A program made the translations under genes and the position numbers. Shown in pieces: positions 18,103 through 25,677 of a stretch of 64,000 bases of DNA. The DNA is taken from the NCBI RefSeq assembly GCF_010906925.1, contig NZ_VTVE01000003.1, forward strand, positions 393,662 through 457,661. Reading direction: 5' to 3'. This DNA is from Pseudobutyrivibrio xylanivorans. GTDB lineage: Bacteria > Bacillota > Clostridia > Lachnospirales > Lachnospiraceae. Position 1 is the first letter of the stretch, and the number at the start of each line of letters is the position of its first letter. The notes under the pieces are model-generated. The model ran no database searches and was not told where the DNA came from. It saw only the letters and a program-made list of their open reading frames with translations.

Positions 18103-18729
18103 ATGGATAAAGTGCTTTTAGGTGCAAGTATTAAAATGGAAAATTTCAATTTTGAAGTACCAAATGATAGCAAAAAAGATAGAGCTAGATTGGGAGAAGA
18201 AATAGCTTCTAAAATTAGAGAACAAGTCCGCGAGTCTAGCAATGATAAATCTCAGAATGACGAAAAAATGATGAGGAAAATCATGGCAAAACTTAAGAGT
18301 GGAAAGAAGCTTACCACCAAAGAGGAAAACTATCTAAAGCAGCATAACCCTGAGTTGTATTTGCAGTATCTTCGCATCAGACGCATGGCAGAAGCTTTGG
18401 AGAGCAGACTTAAAAATGCTGACTCAAAAGAAGAGGTAAATGACATTATTATGGAATCCTTGTCTGCAATTTCGGACAAGGACCCATACAAGGAATACAT
18501 TATAGCTGCCCTTGATGAGGTGGCTAAGGAATTCAAAAATTCTGATGGATATGAGGCCCTGCCTGCCACATCGGAGGAGGCATCAGAGAAAGCGGGCTCT
18601 TCTGGTAAATCTGAGGGCAAGAATGACTCTTCAGATGATAAGAATTCCGAGGATGATTTTGATCCAATGAGCTGGTCTCCCCTCCAGGAAATAGTGGATT
18701 CTATGCCTACAATCGACTTCCCAGCATAG
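18103..18729 (+). CDS. Conserved helical protein of unknown function (Lachnospiraceae-type)
   Basis: The product is about 208 residues, with no signal peptide or membrane segment. The middle carries a helical block KLKSGKKLTTKEENYLKQHNP, then LRIRRMAEALESRL and SLSAISDKDPYKEYI, which I associate with a conserved but unnamed group in Lachnospiraceae. The tail is low-complexity (Ser/Glu/Asp/Lys) and ends DSMPTIDFPA. ATG 18103 is chosen over GTG 18094, because AAAGGG at 18087-18092 is 10 bases from the ATG but too close to the GTG. No function can be given. Confidence 0.7.
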   Translation: MDKVLLGASIKMENFNFEVPNDSKKDRARLGEEIASKIREQVRESSNDKSQNDEKMMRKIMAKLKSGKKLTTKEENYLKQHNPELYLQYLRIRRMAEALESRLKNADSKEEVNDIIMESLSAISDKDPYKEYIIAALDEVAKEFKNSDGYEALPATSEEASEKAGSSGKSEGKNDSSDDKNSEDDFDPMSWSPLQEIVDSMPTIDFPA

Positions 18730-18882
18730 GAGAATGTAAAAGATAAACATTTGGCAGTTGCTACTACAATTTGGCGGCTGCCATTACTATTTGGGACAAG
18801 GTTTTGCATTGATGGTGATTATAATTTATCATAGTAAATAATTAAGATTGTCAGAGATAGTTAGGAGAAAAGGGGATTGAGC

Positions 18883-19737
18883 ATGTCGAAAATAAAAGAC
18901 AAAGAGCTGGATGAATTGTTGGCTGAATTGGATAAGGTAGGTGCTGATAAAGCTGAAGAGGAAGATACTAGACGATATATTAAAACTCTTAGAATATGGG
19001 AGCTGGCGGTATTGCTTGTTCTAGCGGTTTCGATTTTTACTTTAATAAAACCTGAATTTGTGATACCTAAGGGAGATATTATTCTGCCTGTTTTGGTGGC
19101 AGTTGTAATTATAGGATATATTTTCTTTTTGCAAAAAAGAAGAAAATATATTAGCACCATTTTACTTCAGGATTGCAATGTTGAAAAAATGCTTGGGGTT
19201 CAGAGAATATCTATTCTCAAATTCCGTAACAAAAGGGAAAGAGCTAGAAATTTCTACACCATGATTAAAACTCTAATCATGGGTGGCTATACTGATTTAG
19301 CTCAAAAATATATAGATAAAATGGCTGAGTATGCCGAGCCTCATTTGTCACGTATATACGGAGCGATTCTCAAGATGGAAGTATATTTAAAGCTTGAGGA
19401 TTTTCGCGCCATGGGACGTGAGATGGCAGAGATGAAAAGGATAAATAAGGAGGAGAGAATTACTCCAGATATACTTCAAATATATCGCAGTGGCGCGGTA
19501 ATCTATGAGCTTGCAAGCAAGTGGGATATGGAGGAGTATGAGGCTCTTTTAAAGATGCTTGAGAAGGTTGCAACTGCAGCAGAGGTGACAAATTTAGCAA
19601 GAGTGCGTGCTTCTTACTATGCATATAGAGTAGCCCAAAAGATGGGGGACAAGGAAAAGGAACAGACCTACAAAAATTATGTGGTTGAAAATGGTGGTAC
19701 CACATTCTATAAAAAGGAGCTGGCATCTGCTAATTAA
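18883..19737 (+). CDS. Unknown membrane protein with TPR-like helical C-terminus
   Basis: The product is about 284 residues: an acidic N-terminal helix (KELDELLAELDKV), two transmembrane helices (about residues 45-65 and 73-90), and a cytosolic alpha-helical region. That region is organised in helix pairs (for example MIKTLIMGGYTDLAQKYIDKM, and SYYAYRVAQKMGDKEKEQTY) similar to TPR repeats. ATG 18883 is preferred over the in-frame TTG at 18877, since AGGGG lies 7 bases before it. I do not recognise a named family. It may be a membrane scaffold. Confidence 0.65.
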   Translation: MSKIKDKELDELLAELDKVGADKAEEEDTRRYIKTLRIWELAVLLVLAVSIFTLIKPEFVIPKGDIILPVLVAVVIIGYIFFLQKRRKYISTILLQDCNVEKMLGVQRISILKFRNKRERARNFYTMIKTLIMGGYTDLAQKYIDKMAEYAEPHLSRIYGAILKMEVYLKLEDFRAMGREMAEMKRINKEERITPDILQIYRSGAVIYELASKWDMEEYEALLKMLEKVATAAEVTNLARVRASYYAYRVAQKMGDKEKEQTYKNYVVENGGTTFYKKELASAN

Positions 19738-19803
19738 TACTGTGGGACAACAATTAGAATCATGGGTATTAACAGCTTGGGCGTTTTTTGGTATCATGGG
19801 AAT

Positions 19804-20889
19804 ATGAGCGACAATATTAAGTTTTCCGTGATAATGCCTACGTACGGAGTGGGCGATTATATTGGTGATGCCTTAGGATGCTTGATGATGCAGACTTATG
19901 ACAACTTTGAAGTTATTATTGTCGATGACTGCTCTCCAGACAAATCTGGAGATGTGGCTAGGAGCTTCCTGGAGCGTGATGATAGATTTTACTACTATCG
20001 ACATGACCACAATATGGGTGTTTCTGCAGCCCGCAACACAGGTATTGAAAAGGCCACAGGCGACTACATTTTGTTCTTGGATCCAGATGATTTATATGAA
20101 CGAAATTTGCTTAGAGTTTGTGCAGCCATGCTTCAGAGGAATCCTGTAGATTTGTTGGTGTACAGCTTTACTGAGGACTACCGCAATTCTGAGGGTCGAG
20201 TTGAGTACATGAAGGGGATTTCCCTTGAAAATATGGACTATGATGATGACACAGTCACCACCAACGACCCAGCACTTATTCACAAGATGGTTATGCAGAT
20301 GGAAGAGATTACCATGCTTGGATATCCATGGAACAAGTGCTACAAGACCAGCGTGGTTAAGGAAAATAATGTCAGATTTCAGGACATTAAGCATGTAGAG
20401 GATATTCTTTTTAACTGTGATTTCCTTGATTATGTTAATAGTCTTACAGTCATAAATGATGTACTTTATCATTATAGAAATCAGGGCCAGCCACGTCTTA
20501 CTGGTGGTGCTATTGATGACTATTTTGAATTACAAAAGATTAGGGTAAAGAGAATTTACGACCAGCAGCAAAAATGGAAGAGCTGCGATTTTGAGGTCCT
20601 TGGAATTCTTTCTAAGGAATATTTCAGAAGCTTTCAATCAGCTATGGTTCGCCAGCTAGAGGCAGGAGCAAAATGCGATGACATTCTAGCCTGGTGCAAG
20701 AAGCAGCAGGGCACAGAGGCATACAAGGAGCTTCGCAAATATTTACCTAATGATTCTAAAATCATTAAGTTTTTATATAAGCCACTTGCTGAGGGCATGT
20801 TTGGCACAGCTCTTACAAGAGCCAGACTTATGGGATATACCAAGCATCATTTCCCAGGACTCTTTAATAGAGCTAAGCAAATTAGATAA
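19804..20889 (+). CDS. GT2 family glycosyltransferase
   Basis: This protein of about 361 residues starts its GT-A domain at once (FSVIMPTYGVGDYI), with VDDCSPD near residue 45, GVSAARNTGIEKATG near 75 and the metal-binding FLDPDDLY near 95. The C-terminal half is helical and family-specific. ATG 19804 is preferred because the domain begins a few residues later; the ATG at 19762 would add 14 residues without a ribosome site. It opens a second group of glycan-assembly genes (three GT2 enzymes and a DUF4422 protein). The acceptor and sugar are unknown. Confidence 0.85.
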   Translation: MSDNIKFSVIMPTYGVGDYIGDALGCLMMQTYDNFEVIIVDDCSPDKSGDVARSFLERDDRFYYYRHDHNMGVSAARNTGIEKATGDYILFLDPDDLYERNLLRVCAAMLQRNPVDLLVYSFTEDYRNSEGRVEYMKGISLENMDYDDDTVTTNDPALIHKMVMQMEEITMLGYPWNKCYKTSVVKENNVRFQDIKHVEDILFNCDFLDYVNSLTVINDVLYHYRNQGQPRLTGGAIDDYFELQKIRVKRIYDQQQKWKSCDFEVLGILSKEYFRSFQSAMVRQLEAGAKCDDILAWCKKQQGTEAYKELRKYLPNDSKIIKFLYKPLAEGMFGTALTRARLMGYTKHHFPGLFNRAKQIR

Positions 20890-20899
20890 GATAGTTACG

Positions 20900-20925
20900 G
20901 CCACCCCAAGCGGGTGGCTTTGTTT
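20900..20925 (+). terminator. Intrinsic terminator after the glycosyltransferase gene
   Basis: GCCACCC (20900-20906) pairs with GGGTGGC (20912-20918), followed by TTTGTTT. Confidence 0.8.
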
Positions 20926-20944
20926 ACTAAAGTAGGGTCGAAAT

Positions 20945-20973
20945 TTGATTTATGGTTTGGTTAGCTGTATAAT
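20945..20973 (+). promoter_or_regulatory. Sigma-A promoter of the 45-residue membrane protein gene
   Basis: TTGATT (20945-20950) and the consensus TATAAT (20968-20973) are 17 bp apart, about 30 bp before the start codon. Confidence 0.7.
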
Positions 20974-21004
20974 CAACATAGGTTTTTTAAAGAGGAGGTT
21001 AAGG

Positions 21005-21142
21005 ATGACAGATCAGGGGTTTTTAATTTTCTTTTTTGCACTTATTCTTTTGGTTGTTATAGTTGCTGTGATTGCAGTTGTTTCAGCGGTGTCTGGAGCG
21101 GCAGCGGCGATTACAGATGAAGAGGACGAAGAGGATTCGTAA
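21005..21142 (+). CDS. Small single-span membrane protein
   Basis: This 45-residue protein starts at ATG 21005, six bases after a strong AGAGGAGG. It consists of a short polar start, one long hydrophobic segment (FLIFFFALILLVVIVAVIAV), an Ala-rich stretch and an acidic tail DEEDEEDS. A good promoter upstream and a terminator downstream make it a free-standing gene, which supports that it is real. The function is unknown. A longer reading from 20945 is rejected since it overlaps the promoter. Confidence 0.7.
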   Translation: MTDQGFLIFFFALILLVVIVAVIAVVSAVSGAAAAITDEEDEEDS

Positions 21143-21159
21143 GTAGAGGTTGTATTTGT

Positions 21160-21187
21160 AGGGCACCTGTTAGGTGCCCTATAGTTT
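21160..21187 (+). terminator. Intrinsic terminator after the small membrane protein gene
   Basis: AGGGCACCT (21160-21168) pairs with AGGTGCCCT (21172-21180), followed by ATAGTTTT. Confidence 0.75.
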
Positions 21188-21202
21188 TAATAGGAGTTAA
21201 TA

Positions 21203-22051
21203 TTGGATATAAAATTATTAATTGCGTTACACAAGCCTTATCAGGTACCGGAGGAGGGGATTTACATTCCACTTCAGATGGGAGCTGAAGGGAAAAAAGG
21301 AATCAGAGTAAAGGATTGTCCAGGAGCACATTTGCCAAAGGCACACAAGGAGACAGGGGCAATTTTACGAGATGATGACGGGGACAATATTTCCAAGAAG
21401 AATCCATATTATTGTGAGCTGACAGGTCTTTATTATGGATGGAAAAATGTGGAAGCAGATGCAATTGGACTGGTTCACTATCGCAGATATTTTTCTATGA
21501 AATCCCGCAACTATATTAAGAGTCACGGAGCTTTTCAGTCAGTGCTTACAGAGGATGAGGCTACTGCTCTTTTGACTAGGGCGGATATCGTGGTTCCTAA
21601 GAAACGTCGCTATTATATTGAGAGTTTGTACTCTCATTATGCACATACTTTAGATGGCAGTCATCTTGATTTGGCAAAGAAAATTGTGGGGGAAAAATAC
21701 CCAGAGTATATGTCAGCATTAGCTAGAGTTTATGAGCGCTCATGGGGATATATGTTTAACATGGCTATTTTCCCTAAGGAATATTTGGATGAGTATTGCA
21801 CTTGGCTTTTTGATATTTTAGGCGAGCTTGAAAAAGAAATCGATGTGGATGGACTTGATGCATTTTCTGCTAGATTATTTGGTCGAGTTAGCGAGATTCT
21901 TTTCAATGTTTGGATTCTAAAAAAACAGGGGGAGGGTCTTTCTGTTGTAGAATGCAACGTGATAGATATGGAGCCTATTAATTGGCCAAAGAAGATAATG
22001 GGATTTTTACAGGCTAAATTCTTTGGCAAAAAATATTCTAAGAGCATGTAG
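21203..22051 (+). CDS. DUF4422 family glycosyltransferase-like protein
   Basis: This 282-residue protein starts with TTG, six bases after AGGAG. The beginning (IKLLIALHKPYQVP) and the pattern PYYCELTGLYYGWKN...DAIGLVHYRRYF match the DUF4422 group found in capsule and exopolysaccharide clusters and often annotated as glycosyltransferases. VPKKRRYYIESLYSHY and the Trp-Gly-Tyr-Met-FNM segment (near residue 185) are also typical. No signal peptide is present. It lies upstream of two GT2 genes, so it probably adds a sugar to the same glycan. The donor is unknown. Confidence 0.85.
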   Translation: MDIKLLIALHKPYQVPEEGIYIPLQMGAEGKKGIRVKDCPGAHLPKAHKETGAILRDDDGDNISKKNPYYCELTGLYYGWKNVEADAIGLVHYRRYFSMKSRNYIKSHGAFQSVLTEDEATALLTRADIVVPKKRRYYIESLYSHYAHTLDGSHLDLAKKIVGEKYPEYMSALARVYERSWGYMFNMAIFPKEYLDEYCTWLFDILGELEKEIDVDGLDAFSARLFGRVSEILFNVWILKKQGEGLSVVECNVIDMEPINWPKKIMGFLQAKFFGKKYSKSM

Positions 22052-22110
22052 CACACTGATTGGCTATGAGCAATTGCCTGTTAGTAAGCTATTATTAGGT
22101 GAGAAATATT

Positions 22111-22998
22111 ATGAAAATTTCTGTGGTTACTCCTTTTTATGAGGGGGATAGATACATGCAGGACTATGTGAGCTGCATGGAGAAAAATAGAGAGATGCTG
22201 GCACAGGCTGGCCATGAGCTGGAAGTGATTCTTGTAAATGATAGTCCATGGAAGACTCTTAAGGCGCCTGCTAATGGAGGTCAGTATTTTAGGGTTTTAA
22301 CTAATAGTGAGAATAGGGGGATTCACTACAGTAGAGTCAGTGGACTTACTGAGGCTACTGGCGAGTATGTGATGTTTTTGGACCAGGATGATTTGCTAGC
22401 TGAGGACGGTTTGCTGAGACTGATGGAGGTGGCCCTTAAGAATCCTGCTGATATAATTATCGGAAATGCGAATTTAGGTCAGGCGGATGGCAGCAATTTA
22501 GTTTGGTATCGCACCGCTGACCATGTGAAGCTTATTTGGAATTTGCAGACATATCTCAATGTGGGGATTCAGATTATTTCCCCTGGTCAGTGTCTTATAA
22601 AAAGGGATGCAGTTCCTCAGTTTTGGAAGGAGCATTTTGTCAGGGTAAATGGGGCGGATGATTATTACTTATGGCTACTTATGATGGCTGCTGGCAAGAC
22701 TCATAGTTTCTGTGGAGGCAGTCCAGTTTATAATCACAGATTTACTGGGGATAATATTTCAGCAGATACTACCGCCACTGACGATTCAGTGTATGATTTT
22801 TTGGAGCTGCTTTCAGAGTGTGATTATTTCAAGCAGGAGGATATTTTTAGACTCCATGAGATGATTACTTACAAGGCTCAGTTTAGAAAAAGCAACTTGT
22901 TTGGCAAGCTCACATGCACCATTGCTAACTTAGATATTTTTATTGCCAATTTGAAATTTAAAAAGGTAACAAAAACGGGGTACGGTTTTAACCGATAA
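22111..22998 (+). CDS. GT2 family glycosyltransferase
   Basis: The product is about 295 residues with a GT-A domain starting at KISVVTPFYEGDRYM, VNDSP near residue 50, and the metal-binding FLDQDDLL near 90. The rest carries LIKRDAVPQFW and GADDYYLWLLMMAAGK, a pattern of acceptor-side residues. ATG 22111 is chosen since AGGTGAG lies 7 bases before it; the GTG at 22099 lies too close to that site. It is 15 bp before the next glycosyltransferase gene in the same unit. Confidence 0.85.
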   Translation: MKISVVTPFYEGDRYMQDYVSCMEKNREMLAQAGHELEVILVNDSPWKTLKAPANGGQYFRVLTNSENRGIHYSRVSGLTEATGEYVMFLDQDDLLAEDGLLRLMEVALKNPADIIIGNANLGQADGSNLVWYRTADHVKLIWNLQTYLNVGIQIISPGQCLIKRDAVPQFWKEHFVRVNGADDYYLWLLMMAAGKTHSFCGGSPVYNHRFTGDNISADTTATDDSVYDFLELLSECDYFKQEDIFRLHEMITYKAQFRKSNLFGKLTCTIANLDIFIANLKFKKVTKTGYGFNR

Positions 22999-23013
22999 TT
23001 TTGGAGAATGTTT

Positions 23014-23952
23014 ATGAAAAATATTGTTGTCTTATTGGCTACATATAATGGTAGTCAGTACTTGAGAGAGCAGTTGGATAGTATCTTTGCGCAGAGTTTT
23101 CAGGACTTTAGACTGGTGGTTCACGATGATGAATCAACTGATGATACCGCTGCAATTATTAACGAGTACTATGAGAAATATCCAGATAGGATAGAGATTA
23201 TATATGGTAATCGCCTAGGTAGCGCAAAGGCCAATTTCATTTATCTATTAAATAAAAGTGAAGCTGACTATTATTTCTTGTGCGACCAGGACGACGTATG
23301 GCTTCCTGACAAAATGCAAAAGATGATGGATGCCATGATGGAGACTGTCTCTGGGAATGATACTGTTCCCGCCGCAGTTTTCACTGATATGTATGTGGTG
23401 GATGATAAATTATCTACCATGTCAGATTCGTTTATACGATATATAGGTCGCTCTCCAAAAAATATCGCATATACGCAGATTCTAATTGATAACCCAGCAG
23501 CAGGCACAGCTATGTGTATTAATAGGAGCCTTAGGGATATTGCTATTTCCAAGAAATCTATTAACTGGGAGTATGTGCCAATGCATGATGCATGGCTTTT
23601 GGAGCTGGCTGCTATTTTTGGAGAGATTAAATATATTGATGAACCACTTGTTTATTACAGGCAGACCGGATACAATACCATGGGTGCTGAAACTGAGACA
23701 ACTATGGACAAAATCCGTCGCAACATGGAAGACACTAAGGGGCTCATTGAAAAAAAGAAGGCATTTATTAATGAGGCCAGGTCTTTTGCCAGAGAGGTAC
23801 TTAAGCTTGAAAATATTCCAGAGGATAAGCTTAAGGTCCTTAGCGATTTTGTAAACATCAGTACAAGACCTAAGCTATTTAGAATTAAATTTTACAGAGA
23901 AAAGAATTTTACCAGAGCTCATCACAACATATGGATGAGACTTTGGGTATAG
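23014..23952 (+). CDS. GT2 family glycosyltransferase (rhamnosyltransferase-like)
   Basis: The product is about 312 residues with KNIVVLLATYNGSQYLREQLDSI at the start (the order is typical of RfbF/RgpB-like rhamnosyltransferases), HDDESTDDT near residue 35 and FLCDQDDVWLPDKM near 90. MHDAWLLELAA and YRQTGYN appear in the C-terminal half, also as in that group. ATG 23014 is used because GGAGA ends 6 bases before it, while the ATG at 23008 directly abuts that site. The rhamnose call is by family resemblance only. Confidence 0.85.
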   Translation: MKNIVVLLATYNGSQYLREQLDSIFAQSFQDFRLVVHDDESTDDTAAIINEYYEKYPDRIEIIYGNRLGSAKANFIYLLNKSEADYYFLCDQDDVWLPDKMQKMMDAMMETVSGNDTVPAAVFTDMYVVDDKLSTMSDSFIRYIGRSPKNIAYTQILIDNPAAGTAMCINRSLRDIAISKKSINWEYVPMHDAWLLELAAIFGEIKYIDEPLVYYRQTGYNTMGAETETTMDKIRRNMEDTKGLIEKKKAFINEARSFAREVLKLENIPEDKLKVLSDFVNISTRPKLFRIKFYREKNFTRAHHNIWMRLWV

Positions 23953-23964
23953 GAGTTTTATTAC

Positions 23965-24762
23965 GTGGAAAAGTCGGCAGTATTTTTTGATATAGATGGT
24001 ACACTTTGGAACTATGACAAATACATACCTGATAGCACTCGAGTGGCTATTAAAAAGCTTAGAGAAAATGGTCATTTAGCTTTTATATGTAGTGGTAGAG
24101 CCAGAGCTTTTATTCAGGACAAGGATTTACTTAGCCTTGGATTTGATGGCATCGTTTGTTCTTGCGGTTGCCACATTGAAATTGATGGCAAAATTATCTA
24201 CGAAAAAATATTAGATAAGGGATTTGCCAAGGAAACAATCGAGCTAGTTCGTAAATACGGTATTCGTCCTATATTAGAGGGGCCTAAGAAAATCTATATG
24301 GACGATAGCGAGTTTGGATTTGATGATGGATTTGGCAATATTCTTCGCCGAGATGTAGGCGAGGATCTTGTGCCAATCGGTGGCGATTATTACGGCGATT
24401 GGGTAATCAATAAGATGTCTTGCGCTACAGATATTGAGGCTGACAAAAGAATTGAGTGTTTTGAGAAGTTATCTGAGCACTATTCAATTATTGAACATAA
24501 CTCAGGCGTATGTGAGCTTGTGCCAGCAGGACACAGCAAGGCAACTGGAATGCTTAAGGCCTGTGAGCTAGTAGGTATTGACCCTAAGAATACATATGCA
24601 GTAGGCGACAGCGAAAATGATTTGGAGATGCTTCAGACAGCAGCAGTTGGTATTGCTATGGGCAACGGCACAGATAGAGCAAAAGCCGCAGCGGACTATG
24701 TCACTACGGCCTTTGATAAGGATGGCATTTACAATGCCCTTAAGCATTTTAATTTAATTTAG
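23965..24762 (+). CDS. HAD superfamily phosphatase (Cof-like, subclass IIB)
   Basis: This 265-residue protein starts with GTG. Motif I is FFDIDGTLW, motif II is FICSGRA, and the C-terminal motif is YAVGDSENDLEML (the Asp pair of motif IV) followed by GIAMGNGTDRAKAAADYVT. The insertion between motifs II and III identifies the Cof-type IIB cap. Such enzymes act on small phosphorylated metabolites; the substrate is not evident. It ends the glycosyltransferase unit and overlaps the convergent minus-strand gene by four bases. Confidence 0.92.
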   Translation: MEKSAVFFDIDGTLWNYDKYIPDSTRVAIKKLRENGHLAFICSGRARAFIQDKDLLSLGFDGIVCSCGCHIEIDGKIIYEKILDKGFAKETIELVRKYGIRPILEGPKKIYMDDSEFGFDDGFGNILRRDVGEDLVPIGGDYYGDWVINKMSCATDIEADKRIECFEKLSEHYSIIEHNSGVCELVPAGHSKATGMLKACELVGIDPKNTYAVGDSENDLEMLQTAAVGIAMGNGTDRAKAAADYVTTAFDKDGIYNALKHFNLI

Positions 24763-25634
24763 TTATCAGAACTAGAACTGTCCTCCCAGGTGGAGTCAGT
24801 TCTTTTTTCTTGCAATGAAAAATCCTCATTACAAGATTCATTTGAATTATCCTGACCAGCGGAAGAATCATTGCTGCCAGAGTTAATAGGTGTTTCAGAT
24901 TCGGAAGTATCTTCTTTGTTAGAATCATCTGAATCTTTTGAGTCACTAATTACAGTTACTTGGCAGGATACAGTTTCAACATCTTTTTTACTAATGCTTT
25001 CTATCTTTACTTTGTTATCCGCATATACGTATGCTCTGATTTCAAAACTATTGTCTATGTTATTAGATAGCTGATCTACAGAAGAAATAATTTTCTTAAC
25101 TTCTGGTGAGATATTATCTAAGTCAACAGCTAGAGGCTCCCCTTTTTTGACACTGAAACTAGCCGATAGTTCCATCACTTCCAATTCTCCTGTAGGGCAC
25201 AAATTTTCAATGACGTAGTATTCTTGATTATAGATGATATCTATGTGGCAGATATCGGTGCAGCTTTCTTCGGTAACCTCTAATAGAGAATCGCTAGTAT
25301 CTAAAGCGTCGTTCTCAGTTTCTACCTCAGAGTCATCAGAATCTAAATCCTCGTTCTTGGTTTCTGTCTCAGAGTCATCAGAACCTAAATCCTCATTTTC
25401 AGTTTCAGCGGCAGAATCACTAGATTCAAAATCCTCATTTTCAGTTTCTGTTTCAGATGCGTCAGAGCTTAAACCCTTTTCATCAGAATCTAAGCTGTCT
25501 TCATGATTGTCATCACAACTGGTGGAGCATATATTATTATCTATAGTTTCTTCAGCGGCAACTACTGTGGTTGATAATGAATATCCAAAAATTGCAGCAC
25601 ATATTATGGCTATCCCAATTTCTCTTTTTTTCAT
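24759..25634 (-). CDS. Secreted acidic repeat protein of unknown function
   Basis: The product is about 291 residues, starting at ATG 25634 with GAGGAG eight bases upstream. A signal peptide is clear (KKREIGIAIICAAIFGYSL...VVAAEE). Residues about 30-125 are acidic and repetitive, with units near ETENEDLGSDDSE repeated about four times. A compact part follows with CTDICHIDIIYNQEYYVIENLCPTG and two later strands, then a second low-complexity Ser/Asp/Glu/Asn tail. No LPXTG or C-terminal membrane helix is seen, so it is released or held by a partner. It is the last gene of the minus-strand surface operon. Family unknown. Confidence 0.7.
   Translation of the reverse strand: MKKREIGIAIICAAIFGYSLSTTVVAAEETIDNNICSTSCDDNHEDSLDSDEKGLSSDASETETENEDFESSDSAAETENEDLGSDDSETETKNEDLDSDDSEVETENDALDTSDSLLEVTEESCTDICHIDIIYNQEYYVIENLCPTGELEVMELSASFSVKKGEPLAVDLDNISPEVKKIISSVDQLSNNIDNSFEIRAYVYADNKVKIESISKKDVETVSCQVTVISDSKDSDDSNKEDTSESETPINSGSNDSSAGQDNSNESCNEDFSLQEKRTDSTWEDSSSSDN
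24774..24808 (+). terminator. Plus-strand terminator lying inside the convergent gene
   Basis: AGAACTG (24774-24780) pairs with CAGTTCT (24797-24803), with an inner CTCC/GGAG, followed by TTTTTT to 24808. It should stop transcription from the HAD gene, but it lies within the last codons of the minus-strand secreted protein gene. Confidence 0.6.
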
Positions 25635-25677
25635 GTGAAAATCTCCTCTATAATTTGAAAATATCAATTGGTTTTCT

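Noticed and set aside
20891..20905. Further copy of the valS palindrome (GTTACGGCCAC match)
   Set aside because: Only 11 bases match and they are part of a terminator stem; the rest of the repeat is absent.
25234..25506. A plus-strand Ser-rich frame
   Set aside because: It is antisense to the acidic repeat of the secreted protein and mirrors its periodicity.
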